A stretch of DNA of 64,000 bases from Ascaris suum. Its lineage: Eukaryota > Nematoda > Chromadorea > Rhabditida > Ascarididae. Positions within the stretch are counted from its first letter, which is position 1. Each line of letters starts with the position of its first letter. The notes under the pieces were generated by a model. The model was not told the DNA's origin. It saw only the letters and a list, made by a program, of their open reading frames with translations, and made no database searches. Made by a program: the position numbers and the translations under genes. Below are positions 54,301-64,000 of the stretch, piece by piece. Where the stretch lies: positions 5,844,501 to 5,908,500 of the forward strand of contig CM024191.1 of the NCBI GenBank assembly GCA_013433145.1. Direction: 5' to 3'.

Positions 54301-57214
54301 TCAGATTAGATGAAAACATTCAGATTAGATGGGCTATCCATATCTTCGTTCTTCATTTTCATCGTCCCCAAAAATATAATTTTGTAAAAATGTTGACTGA
54401 ATCGCTTCACAAACATAAATATGAGAAAGGCGGGAAGGGAATGATAGGTTCTAAAGGTCACTAGAAGTGCATATCAACGAAAAGAAAGGTTTTCTGATTT
54501 TAACAGTGGAAAAGCATCCTTTAACAAAAGTTGTAAGAATGCGAAAACTTTGAAAACCCTCTCCTCTTACCTTCTTAAGGTAGAGGATGATCCCAAAAAT
54601 TTCGATTTTAAAGTGTTATTTTTAACTCAACAAATCCGGAAATATGCTTACGGAATTCCAGACGGACCGAGGCACTTTTATGAACTATTGGCTTATGTCT
54701 TTTTTTCGCACATTTTATCCTGTTATAGGCTGTTTTGAATTTATTTGTATTAATCGCATCCTTTTTGCAGCATCTTTAACGAACAGCGAGAATACGCAAC
54801 AAGCTCGCAAAGATATCGCCTGTTGGTTTAGGTAAATGGTTTTGTACTTTTTTTTTCATTCATGTCAATAAAATAGGCATTTCAGAAGCACTTTTTAAAA
54901 TTTAATACTAAAATTTGAATTTAATTCAAATCTGCACTTTTTTAAAAAATTTCTCATCGAAATCTATGGTTTCATCCGCATTCTAGCAATCGATATTCCC
55001 TCCTATTTTCCCTTCCAATCACTAAAATTTATATTTAGTTCCGATTCATTTCATGTCGGCAGATGATACTAAGTTTAAAGTCACTCAGGTGAAGTCAACA
55101 TTTTCAACTAGCTTTGTTCATTTGGACGATAAAAATAGTGTAACAGCAGGCGATAACTGAAATGCTGACGATTTCATTTAATGTCGGCCGCATTTATCCG
55201 GAAATTCGAATTGCTGCTTCCTTTGAAGATTATTTTGTTTCAATTTTATTTCTGATTTGAAATACCAAGAAAATTACGTAAAGCACAAATATTGGACTAA
55301 TTTTTTTTCTCAATACGGCAAAATATAGAAGAGATACAAGCGTGCAAAGTCTTTAGGATCGTATATGAATAGTGCTTTTAGTTGTATTGATATTAGATGT
55401 CTTGAAATTGAAAACATATAAGCAGTTAGGCTGATAATATTTATGGGGTGTGGCAGGGAATGCACTGTTCTCCGTTAGTGATGTTCTCCTCAACGATTCA
55501 TTGATCGCTTTCTTTTGCTTTTGCCTCTCCCCACCTCCTCCCCTCCCCCCTTCCCCCATCGCCTCCTAGAAAGAAGAGAGAAAGGAATTGGCTTGGGAAA
55601 GGAAAGAATGTAAGAAAGGGGAAGGCTCGAAAAACTGGGGTCTTAGAGTCCCTTAGTGGGACGTTTCGACAGCACTATCATCCGATCCGAAAATGAAGCC
55701 CATAAAATTTTGCCGGAAATATTGCCGTCAGAGTCGTTTCTATGTCATCAAAAAATTGATTTTCGGCGAATTGTTTTCATGTTCGATTTTCATCAAAATG
55801 ATATCCTTTGCATTGGCTTCACCAAATGATTACGGTGTCTTCAACTACCTTCACTTCAATTCAGCAGCATAAGAAAAAAAAATTTGTTTATGGAGCATTA
55901 ACGAAATTAATGTCTCATTCAAAAATGCTATAAATTTACATGCGCAAAATGCAATTATTGATTTTGATAGATGAGAGCGGCGGTGAATATTTTCTCTACT
56001 TTTCAATAAATGCGGAAAGATGTTGATTTCTATTAAATGACACCGATAACAGAGTATATCACTGAGTAATTCCACATTTCTTGCTTTTCGACATCCTTAA
56101 TATTGTCTCTACGTTGAGCAATTCACTTTCCTCTTCTAGTTTAATTGCTTTCATAACCAAAATTACGCCAACGATTCATATGTTTTCTTATCTTTATCCC
56201 TTTCCCCTTCAGCCTTATGGAGCCTTCAGTTTGGCCCGAGCAGAATCCAACTAGCTCCAACTAGCTCTCACCTATCATGACAGGCCAAGAGATAAAATCA
56301 GGACGGATTAACTGGTACGCACATGACACAACGAACGTGACGATCCAGAGCCTTCTTTTCGTGCCGCTAGTGGGAAAGAGCATTATAATGAAATTAGCCC
56401 CGAAGGGCTATCAAGAAAGCAGCTTTTCGATTGCCTTACCTTCCCCTTTTTATGATTTATAAACTCATGAATGAATGCTTCGGGCTGCAGTGCGGTCTGC
56501 CTATTTCGGCCTTGATTCTATCCACTTCACAAATAAGGCCACAGTAATCATTTAAATATTCCTATTCGTTGCTTCCCCTATCGGTCCTTGAAGAAGGGAT
56601 TGAGGAAGTTCAAACCATTCCTACAAAAGCGCAACCTGGGAGGAGTCCAGTGAGTTTGCTTTTCTTGTCATAGGGCAAAAAGCAATGTCTTGCTGGCGCA
56701 TGAGTAGACGGACAGATACTCCGCATATGCATAAAGTGTTCTGTGATTCTGAACCTTTTCTTTACAGGTAGAAAACCTAAGTATTATTTTGCTGCTTATG
56801 AGGTAAGGTTGATTTGAGAAGTTGCAGGTTATGCACGTGCCTTGTGGCATAACGAAAAAATGTGCTTGTACTCGAAGGGCAATTTAAATCCTGTCTTATA
56901 GGATAAAGGAATTATTTGTCTTAGTTGGAAATTTTCGTTTTTGTTTTTCAAATGTAGGTCTTTGATACAGGCTAGAGGAAATTTCAAGCATACAACCGCA
57001 GCCAAAAACGAATACCGAAAGTAGAGTGGAGGAAATCGATGAAGACCAACAACAAACAGCTGTAGAAGCAAATATTCCTGCAACAGTAGGAAATGCTACC
57101 GAAACACCTGCAGCTGTTGAATTACGACGAGAGGAAACAAAAGAAGAAGCAGCTTCCAAAGAAGTGGCCGAAAAGAGCCCTATCCAAGGACCAAACGCGA
57201 ACGAATCGAAATAG
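51369..57214 (+). CDS. Nucleoside diphosphate kinase-like (NME family) protein, probably inactive
   Basis: NDKs move a phosphate between nucleotides through a catalytic His. Proposed exons: 51369-51519, 52627-52736 (or from 52630), 53446-53614, 54614-54721 (tentative), 54771-54831 and 56971-57214; the phases agree and give about 280 aa. NDK landmarks: EKTVVLF, then VIQRALIGKLIERIERRNLS, IHFKGK, ERIETMTKSPIVVTIWRGVE and SENTQQARKDIACWF. These match the family's first strand, first helix, central EFMTSGPVVAMVWEG block and final helix. The K-P-D loop that holds an ATP-binding Lys reads AAA, and the NxxHGSDS catalytic block is not recognisable (TNSEN replaces HGSDS), so activity is unlikely. The tail (about 200-280) is rich in Glu, Ala, Thr and Gln with no fold that I recognise. 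ATG 51399 is an alternative start. Skipping the tentative exon also keeps frame. Confidence 0.7.
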
Positions 57215-57233
57215 TAAGATTTAAGTATGCTAA

Positions 57234-57239
57234 AATAAA
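57234..57239 (+). terminator. Poly(A) signal AATAAA of the NDK-like gene
   Basis: A canonical AATAAA lies 20 nt after the TAG stop at 57212-57214, supporting this as the real 3' end of the gene and the last exon as coding. Confidence 0.7.
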
Positions 57240-58741
57240 GAAGTGAAAAAAACGTTTGGTCTAACATGGTACAATCCATTTCCCTCCATGAAGGGGAAAT
57301 TCACATTGGGCATTATTTCTGAGTTATTATTTCGTAGAATATTTCTTTCTGAAGAAGAAAAATCGCATATATTCATATCTGTCGCTATTATTAACTATAA
57401 TTTTGCATATTTAATCATTTTTTGTCAACAGTTTTTTATCAACGACCATATGAGCAATAAAAGTAATCCAATAAGATTTCAGCAAAACGAGAAGTAATCG
57501 CCTCTATAAAAGAAGAATAACTTCTGCAATATAAATTATGAAAGTGATAACTGTAATAACAAATATCGTGAAACTCAAAACTTTTTTTTTGCAGTTGCGT
57601 AAATATTGCTGTTTTTTTTTGTGCATTTTGGTAATGTTGTGCATATGGCGTAAACGTATATATAATATGCAGCATCTAGCTATCTATCGGGCAGTTTCAA
57701 TTCGACAACCATAGAAGCTATATAGAGTGACGAAATTTGGTGGCAACAATCCGTAATTTAAGCCATATTGGCGATTTTATTTCTATTGCTTATCTTCTAT
57801 ACGCTTACCGATAGTTGGAGATGAGATATAGTTTGCTAGTCAACTTAATCGGACGATGCCTTTAGTTCGGTATAAAAGCGAATTTTTCGTTGTCGATTTT
57901 TGTGGTTGCCTGATTTCACATGAAAATGCATTATTTTGCCGTTTGTTATTGCTTTTGGATATGTTGCCAGCCGGTTGTCATGATGGATCGAAGTGCAAAA
58001 GTGCACATCATGCCAACCGTCCTTTCATCCAGTTTCACTTGTTTTACACACCTTGCGTTATTGCAAGTAGATTTTTTGTTGATTCTATGGCTTTGATAAA
58101 AGTCCGAAGTATAAAGAATATGAACTTTTAGAAAAGAAACATTCCAGTGGAAATACACTTTTTTCTGGCAGCCATATTATTTTCACAGATGATTCCTCGA
58201 GCAATATAAGCAACCACATCACCCTTCTCCCGTCTTTTATCGAGAGTTAGGGAAGCCGAAAGTTAGGGAACAAGCTGCAGCAGATGTTGTTGAAGCATAG
58301 CAAAGAATTGAAAATTTCAGAAATTTCAAGAATAATCAGCCGATTATGCAAATTTCTCGTCGCATCCGGCCTCTTATATTGTGAATCTGGGAAACAACAA
58401 ATTCACCACAAATGTTGCAAGTTCTTCATAGAGATTTCAGCTTCACCGCTGATCACAAAAAGTGATATCCGGGGCAACTCGCCAGTCTGTTAGCAACAAG
58501 TTTGTTTTTTTTTTTCACATTAGTGGAGTCATGAATTTGAAAACAAGTCGCAAATTCTGTTGAAAATTAATGTAATCCCAATTTGGATCAAAATTAATGA
58601 GTGGGAAAATCTCCTCAAATTTAATGGGACTAGTTCGATATGCATGAATCAAAACAAACCTGAGGCTTTAGTCGAATAAGTAGACATTTAAAAACCGAGC
58701 AATATGCAATAAACAAACTATCATAGGGATGTCTGTGGAAG

Positions 58742-58800
58742 ACATTTGTTGTGTCTGAACATTTGTTGTGTCTGAACTAATGTTCGGACACAACAAATGT
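58742..58800. repeat. Inverted repeat with a duplicated arm
   Basis: The unit acatttgttgtgtctgaac occurs twice in tandem (58742-58760 and 58759-58777, sharing ac). It is followed, after a 4-nt loop, by its near-perfect reverse complement gttcggacacaacaaatgt (58782-58800, one mismatch). As RNA this would form a stable 19-bp hairpin. Confidence 0.85.
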
Positions 58801-60378
58801 CCTTGTGGATATAATAGCGATTGGCGAAACAAGGAAAAACACTTGTCTTTCATAATTATCAATAATGGTTTATGCGTCGTATGAGAGCTGTTGATAGACG
58901 ATCTAGTTGCGGGGAAGGAAGATACGTCTCGAAGAGTTTTACGGTATAATCATAAATTTGATGTATATTTTTGTTTGATAATATAATGATAATATCCGTT
59001 TTGAATATTGTAGTGCCAGTGATGTTATGTTTTTCCTCTGTAGTTTACCTCTCCTTCCTATCAGTGACCTCTTGGAACTGAGTTCTCGTGTCCGTAAAGT
59101 TCGTTTCCGTGACATTCATGCATCTCTGAAGTTGAATTTGAATTCTTGCTTAATCGTTCGCATGACGAAGAAGTTCAATAATTGAGTTTTTAAGTATGAA
59201 GAATTCAAAGGTAACTAAGAAGCGGCACAAAGGTCACTAAAAAACACTGAAAACATTGCTATTACAGTGCATTTCATTGATTATCGCAGTATGAGTATAT
59301 AATAATACCACCTTACTAATAAATTGTTCATGATGTTATTATATTCGCTTCATACTAACAAATATCAATATTAATTTCATGCATATTAGTTCGTTTAGAT
59401 GACAGGTGTGTTCAGGTGCGCTCAGGTGTTTTAGACAGTAAAATGCATATTTAATGAGTAGGTCACGCATTTCTGCATGCTTTTCAACATATGAATATTT
59501 AACTATGCAATTTAATATCTTAGCTTGTCGTGATACGTGAAGCGTTGTTGTCGTGTAAATTCATCGGAAAAGAACGACTAAGGTGTGGATCTTTAGAAGA
59601 ACACACATACATCTGGAAGATGTGAAGTTTAAATTCTCTCCAAGTGATGAGCAGACTCTTAACAGTGGGAAATGGTCCTAAGCATGCAAAGAAAAAAGCG
59701 CTATGCAGTTCGAAAAGTAGAAGAGGGGAATATACCTGGGTATATCTAAGGTGTAAAAGTAGGCGAAGAAACCAATCTTGTATTCTACAACAATATTATT
59801 GTTCCATTGAATTAGTAACTGGGAATTAAACATTCAATGAGAGCATTAAAACGAAGTTGTACGGTAATCTATTGCAAGTTAAATAGTAAAAATTGTAAGA
59901 GTAATATTCCTATGATTGTATTGCGGAGCAAAAATTAACATTCTCAAATTTGCACACCAATTTCATTTGCCAGTAAGGCTAGGCAAGCATTTTAAAAGAG
60001 ATTAAAATAATGCTAATAGCATAGACAAGATGAAATACTCGAAAAACCTCATTTGGATGAAAATGAAATATGCTTAAAATGCTCGAAAAGTGATAGGAAA
60101 TAGATAATGTTGGCGACAATTCATTTTTAGCCATAAGTAATGGTATTTCATCGTTTATACCAGTTTATCTATATTATGATCATCAATTAACAGATGTTGT
60201 TTAAATTGTCTTCCACAAATACCTTCATCATTAACAAACGTGTTCATGCATTTTTCATGATGCGCAATGTGATATTTCAACTCGTTAAGACAGTCACTTT
60301 TAATAGCCTCAGTTAAAATTTTGCTATTATGCAAGTCATTATGAGTTACACTTTCCAAAAAAAAAGCATGCTGGTAGA

Positions 60379-60426
60379 AGCGTTTGTATTGAAATGCGAA
60401 CATACAAAGATTTCAATACAAACGCT
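60379..60426. repeat. Perfect 16-bp inverted repeat
   Basis: The arm agcgtttgtattgaaa (60379-60394) is the exact reverse complement of tttcaatacaaacgct (60411-60426), separated by 16 nt. It lies inside overlapping open frames of unknown status. Confidence 0.9.
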
Positions 60427-61673
60427 GACATATATGAGGAATCGAAAAGGTTATCAAATGATGCGAGCTAAGATTTTGAGCGAAAGTAGTGATACACAAA
60501 TGTTGGCCGAAAATTACAAACTAAAACTTTTCCGAGGACTATTTAGAGAAGGGGGAGTAGCATATGGTATAGGTGATCCTACGCGTTCTCGTCATATTAC
60601 TATGAAAAGCGTATTTCTTTAATAGTTCGATGGTCTTTCCTTGTGAAGGTATCGGAAAGAAGGCGAATTTTTTTTACCCGACTTCACAACGCAGTGCAGT
60701 TTCATTGCTATTGATTGCTTTGAAATTAGGTGCACGTTTTTTTTTTCGGAAGTTTTTGCTGAATTTCATAGGTTATTTATTTGATATTCGCATATTCGTT
60801 TTCACATTAAATATCACCTCGTCTTCCGTTTTTTTTTTTTTTTTTTTTGAATACAATCTGCTGAAATCTAAGAAATTTGCTGACGATAGCAATAAAATCA
60901 TTTTTCTTCACAGCAAATTTTTGTAGTGCTCATCAATACCAATCAAAAAAAAAAAAAAATCGTCATTTGAAACTCATGCATTTCTTTTGATGAATCTAAA
61001 TGCCTCAATGTAAAGTCATCAATTTCTCCTTTGCAATAATGATCTTCTAATAAATCCGTTCTTTAAGATCCTGTAATATTTCACGCCACTTTTCCGTTAA
61101 TATTGCTGACGAATTAAAAGAGTGTTGACTCTCAATGACCATATTTCAACTGTGAATAACAATTTTGGAAATTTTGAACAAATAGGACACATAGGTGGCG
61201 GTCCGTCGTAAATTTCTCAATCTCATTTTTCTAAGAAATCTCCACATTTAGGCCGTTGAATTTGTGCAATCGATTTTACGAGAAAGTTTACATCATGCAA
61301 TTGCCTTCTACGATCTCAATCAGACGTTTCGGTTAGCAATGCACTAATGAAGCTTATTTCTTATAAGCTTTCTTGGCTGAAATCCTTCACAGAATTCGAG
61401 CAGGATTCTTAAGATTGAACATTGCAGTTGAACATTCATTAAGAGAACAGAATGCTCTCAAATACAGATTCACTGTGATATAATGATGAACGCATCATTT
61501 ACCTTGCAATGGAGTACATGAAATCGACATACACGACATACGATGAGGGAAGCAAAAATACACCATGCACGTCTTCAGGAGCACCATATGTAGTTAGAGT
61601 TGCTCCATAGTTGTTTTACAACTGTGCGGAAAAACGACGGTTTATTTACACCGTACTGGGCTGGGCATACTAC

Positions 61674-61706
61674 AAAACCACAACGATGAACATACGCTGT
61701 GGTTTT
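61674..61706. repeat. 12-bp inverted repeat with one mismatch
   Basis: The arm aaaaccacaacg (61674-61685) pairs with cgctgtggtttt (61695-61706) around a 9-nt loop. It is intergenic. Confidence 0.75.
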
Positions 61707-63468
61707 ACTGCTTTTCGACACCAATAAGTAGTGGTTAAATGGTTTGTTTCGAAAACCGCTTACCTAGCACGTCCTGACGAGGTGTTTCATTACCTCGGTA
61801 GTACTTCTTTCTGAGAAGGTCTTTCCCGTAGAAACTTCTACAACCTCCTCACCATAAAAGTCCGCACGTTATACCTATTATTAGTTAAGTGAAAGTAACG
61901 GAGTTTGCCGGATCCAGAGAATTAAGGAGTGAGTAGAAGGTTTTGTGGAGAACACTTTGCGATGCATTTGTCTTCTCTTATAGTCGTTCGAAGTGGATCA
62001 TCCCTAATTCCCACTCAAAACTTTTCTTTCCTTGAATCTCTGAAACTTAAAGTTCAACAAAGTTCTGAAAATGTAAGACTTCTCGTACAAACTTCAGCGC
62101 TGCTGCTCTATTGCAATTGGAGGTCATTTTCTGCAAGAAAAAAGTGGTCGATGTTGCATCAAACAGCATTACAACAAGACCATAATGCCAAAGGAAAATA
62201 GGAAAGGATCTCAGGTCGAGAACTTTGATCGTGACCTCAGCACACGCTACACGAGAACGAGCCTATACACATGCTTATGGTTCCTCATAACCTGTAATGA
62301 TTGGAAGCTGAGTTGAAATTTTCCTAAAAATCTCAAGAAATAATGTTTGCGAAAGATTCTAAATTTTGGATGGTTTGCTGGCTGGTTTATCAGCCTAGTC
62401 AAGAATAATTGTGTATGTTTTTATAAGTGTGAGGTTAACTGCTATAACTGTTTTTTCAGATAGTACTCGATATCAACTGTCGAAATTTAATTCCATTATA
62501 AGATAATTCAGCCTGATGTTATCTCAGTAATCCTCACAAGGTGCATAAACAACGGATAAGAGATAAGGCGGAGGATGCATTTTGCCACTGGAGACTTCAG
62601 AAGATGAGTTGTGTTTTATTCGGAAATATGTGACGTATTTTTTCGCCTTTCAAGCAAATGTTCTGTACGTTTCTCGACAATCTACCTGTTACCTGAGCGA
62701 GCCGATCGGGAGCTGTGCGCCACAATTTAAGATGAATTAGTGATTTTTCCGATACTCTCATTTGTATTTACCATAAAAACAAATCAGCAATATTGTGTTG
62801 TGAAAATACGATTGTCAGGCGCTCTGGAAAATGACATATAAGAGAAAATGTGATGCGCAATGCATCGACGAATTACGAACATCATCACGACCATCATCAC
62901 AAAGTTAAATGGTGAACACTTTACGAGCTGCACACTCCTCCCTCAATATCGTTGCAACGACACATTCCAGTTTGTGTGAATTTTTTTTTAATGTACCATT
63001 CGCAAATCCGCTCCCTCAGAACTCAACAACGCATCAATGTGCACACTGTGTGCCCAATAAAAACTTCTCATCACTATTGCGCTTAACGATACCGTCTTAC
63101 TTTATCGACTCGAATTTCGTCTCAACGAATTGATCATAACGATGGACGAGTCATTGATATCGATGCGATCATCGAGAAAGGCGTTCCAACATGATGCTCC
63201 TAACACCATGAAAGTCGAGCGGAAATGTTATAATAACTAGTTGTTGGCTCTTTAAGTCTTTTGATTTTTCTCATAAGACACCTGCCGCTTATTTAATTTC
63301 GAAGGTGTATTAAAACTCGTATTGTCTAGGTCTTGCGATACTCCACACCACTTCCAGAACAGACGAAAAAGTTCTTCATGAGAGTAGAAAATAACTGTCA
63401 TTCTAGCACTCTTGCATAGCATATTACTACAGTGTAAAGAATTCTTGTAATGTTTTGGATATAATTAA

Positions 63469-63948
63469 AAAATATGTAAGCATATTAAAACGATTTCGAC
63501 TGCTGATTTCTTCACCTTGTTTACGGAACTACCACATGACGTTATCATTAAAGCTATGGAATTTTTAACACACGTGTGCTTTGAGAATTCCAAAAAGGCT
63601 TACGTCAAATTTTGTGGTAATAAAACTTTGTTTTACACAGGCAATTACGAATTCAACGCGCACTCTTTTGCCTTGAACAGAGCACAAATCATGGAAATAA
63701 TTAAATTTATTATCAATGAAAGGTATTTTACCTTTGATGGTTTCATTTTCAGGCAGTCTAAAGGGGTAGTCATGGGAAGTAATACCAGCCCTGATATAGC
63801 TGATCTTACCTTTTTTGTCGTGGAATATAAATATGCGAAGATTTCTCGCTTTAATGCTATTTGTTGTATGTACGATGATGATTTACTGATATTCAATACT
63901 GATAACTTTCAGAGTATTGCTAAATTAATTGATGGAGGTTCACTGTAG
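63469..63948 (+). mobile_element. Reverse transcriptase fragment of a retroelement
   Basis: The open frame from 63469 to the TAG ending at 63948 carries reverse transcriptase motifs in order: ADFFTLFTELPHDVI (palm motif A region, with the Asp near residue 16), FTFDGFIFRQSKGVVMGSNT followed by SPDIADL (motif B region, usually QxxGxxMGxxxSPxLA), and MYDDDLLIFNTD (motif C, the Y-x-D-D catalytic box). The spacing and the D/DD residues fit an RT palm domain, most like Penelope-like or related elements of animal genomes. The thumb and any endonuclease part are missing before the stop or lie past the window edge. There is no ATG near the natural start, so this looks like a truncated copy. Confidence 0.75.
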
Positions 63949-64000
63949 ATTGAGGTTACATGAATGGATAGCACAGCTAGCTTTTTGGTCTTAAACTTGT

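Larger units (their letters stand above)
57240..63468. other. Intergenic region right of the NDK-like gene
   Basis: About 6.2 kb with no recognisable gene on either strand. It holds three inverted repeats (58742-58800, 60379-60426, 61674-61706) and several T runs. A 91-codon frame near 57.9 kb contains CHDGSKCKSAH, which only half matches a CCCH zinc finger. Overlapping frames near 60.2-60.6 kb on both strands match no domain that I know. Confidence 0.5.

Noticed and set aside
55039..55066. Short final exon for the NDK-like gene ending in a stop
   Set aside because: It also joins in phase, but the 56971-57214 exon gives a longer continuous protein with a poly(A) signal 20 nt after its stop, which is the better 3' end. 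It could be an alternative end.
57856..58131. Possible CCCH zinc finger (CHDGSKCKSAH)
   Set aside because: The C-x5-C-x3-H half is present, but the first Cys is not at the usual spacing and there is no second finger or flanking exon.
60155..60622. Overlapping frames on both strands near 60.4 kb
   Set aside because: No domain recognised. The overlap is probably helped by the inverted repeat at 60379-60426.

Overview
Organism. The window reads as nuclear DNA of an invertebrate animal, most likely a nematode. It is AT-rich (about two thirds A+T by eye), with small exons (19-344 nt), GT-AG introns with T-rich 3' ends, long TA microsatellites and many homopolymer runs. Two of the four genes have an intron-type acceptor (tttacag, tttcag) a few bases before the start ATG, as expected for spliced-leader trans-splicing. 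I cannot name a genus, and no spliced-leader sequence is visible.

Layout. (1) 174-4862, minus strand: most of an LTV1 orthologue (40S ribosome-assembly factor); its C-terminal half lies off the left edge. (2) 4863-9057: intergenic, no convincing gene. (3) 9069-24086, plus strand: a complete carboxypeptidase D-type gene. My 21-exon model stays in phase throughout and gives 1121 aa: signal peptide, one catalytically complete M14 domain, two degenerate M14 domains, transthyretin-like segments, one membrane helix and an acidic cytoplasmic tail. (4) 24087-31147: intergenic, with a 32-nt tandem repeat, two GC-rich islands and a (TA)n microsatellite. (5) 31148-40671, plus strand: a complete CLN3/battenin gene, 14 exons, 446 aa. 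(6) 40672-51368: intergenic, with a few unresolved exon-like pieces, a decayed mariner-type transposase fragment and a second (TA)n tract. (7) 51369-57214, plus strand: a nucleoside diphosphate kinase-like gene that seems to lack the catalytic loop, with an acidic Ala/Glu-rich tail and a close poly(A) signal. (8) 57240-64000: intergenic with inverted repeats, ending in a reverse transcriptase fragment.

How the genes relate. They are ordinary, separately transcribed housekeeping or trafficking genes. CPD (trans-Golgi/endosomal processing enzyme) and CLN3 (lysosomal membrane protein) both belong to the endolysosomal system, but they are about 7 kb apart and I do not infer an operon. I found no tRNA, rRNA, CRISPR array or bacterial-type operon, and no clearly novel multigene system. 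The points most worth a second look are the loss of catalytic residues in CPD domains II and III, a relic carboxypeptidase-like exon inside a CPD intron, and the NDK-like probable pseudoenzyme. All exon borders were placed by eye from reading frame, splice dinucleotides and family similarity recalled from memory; none was checked against transcripts.
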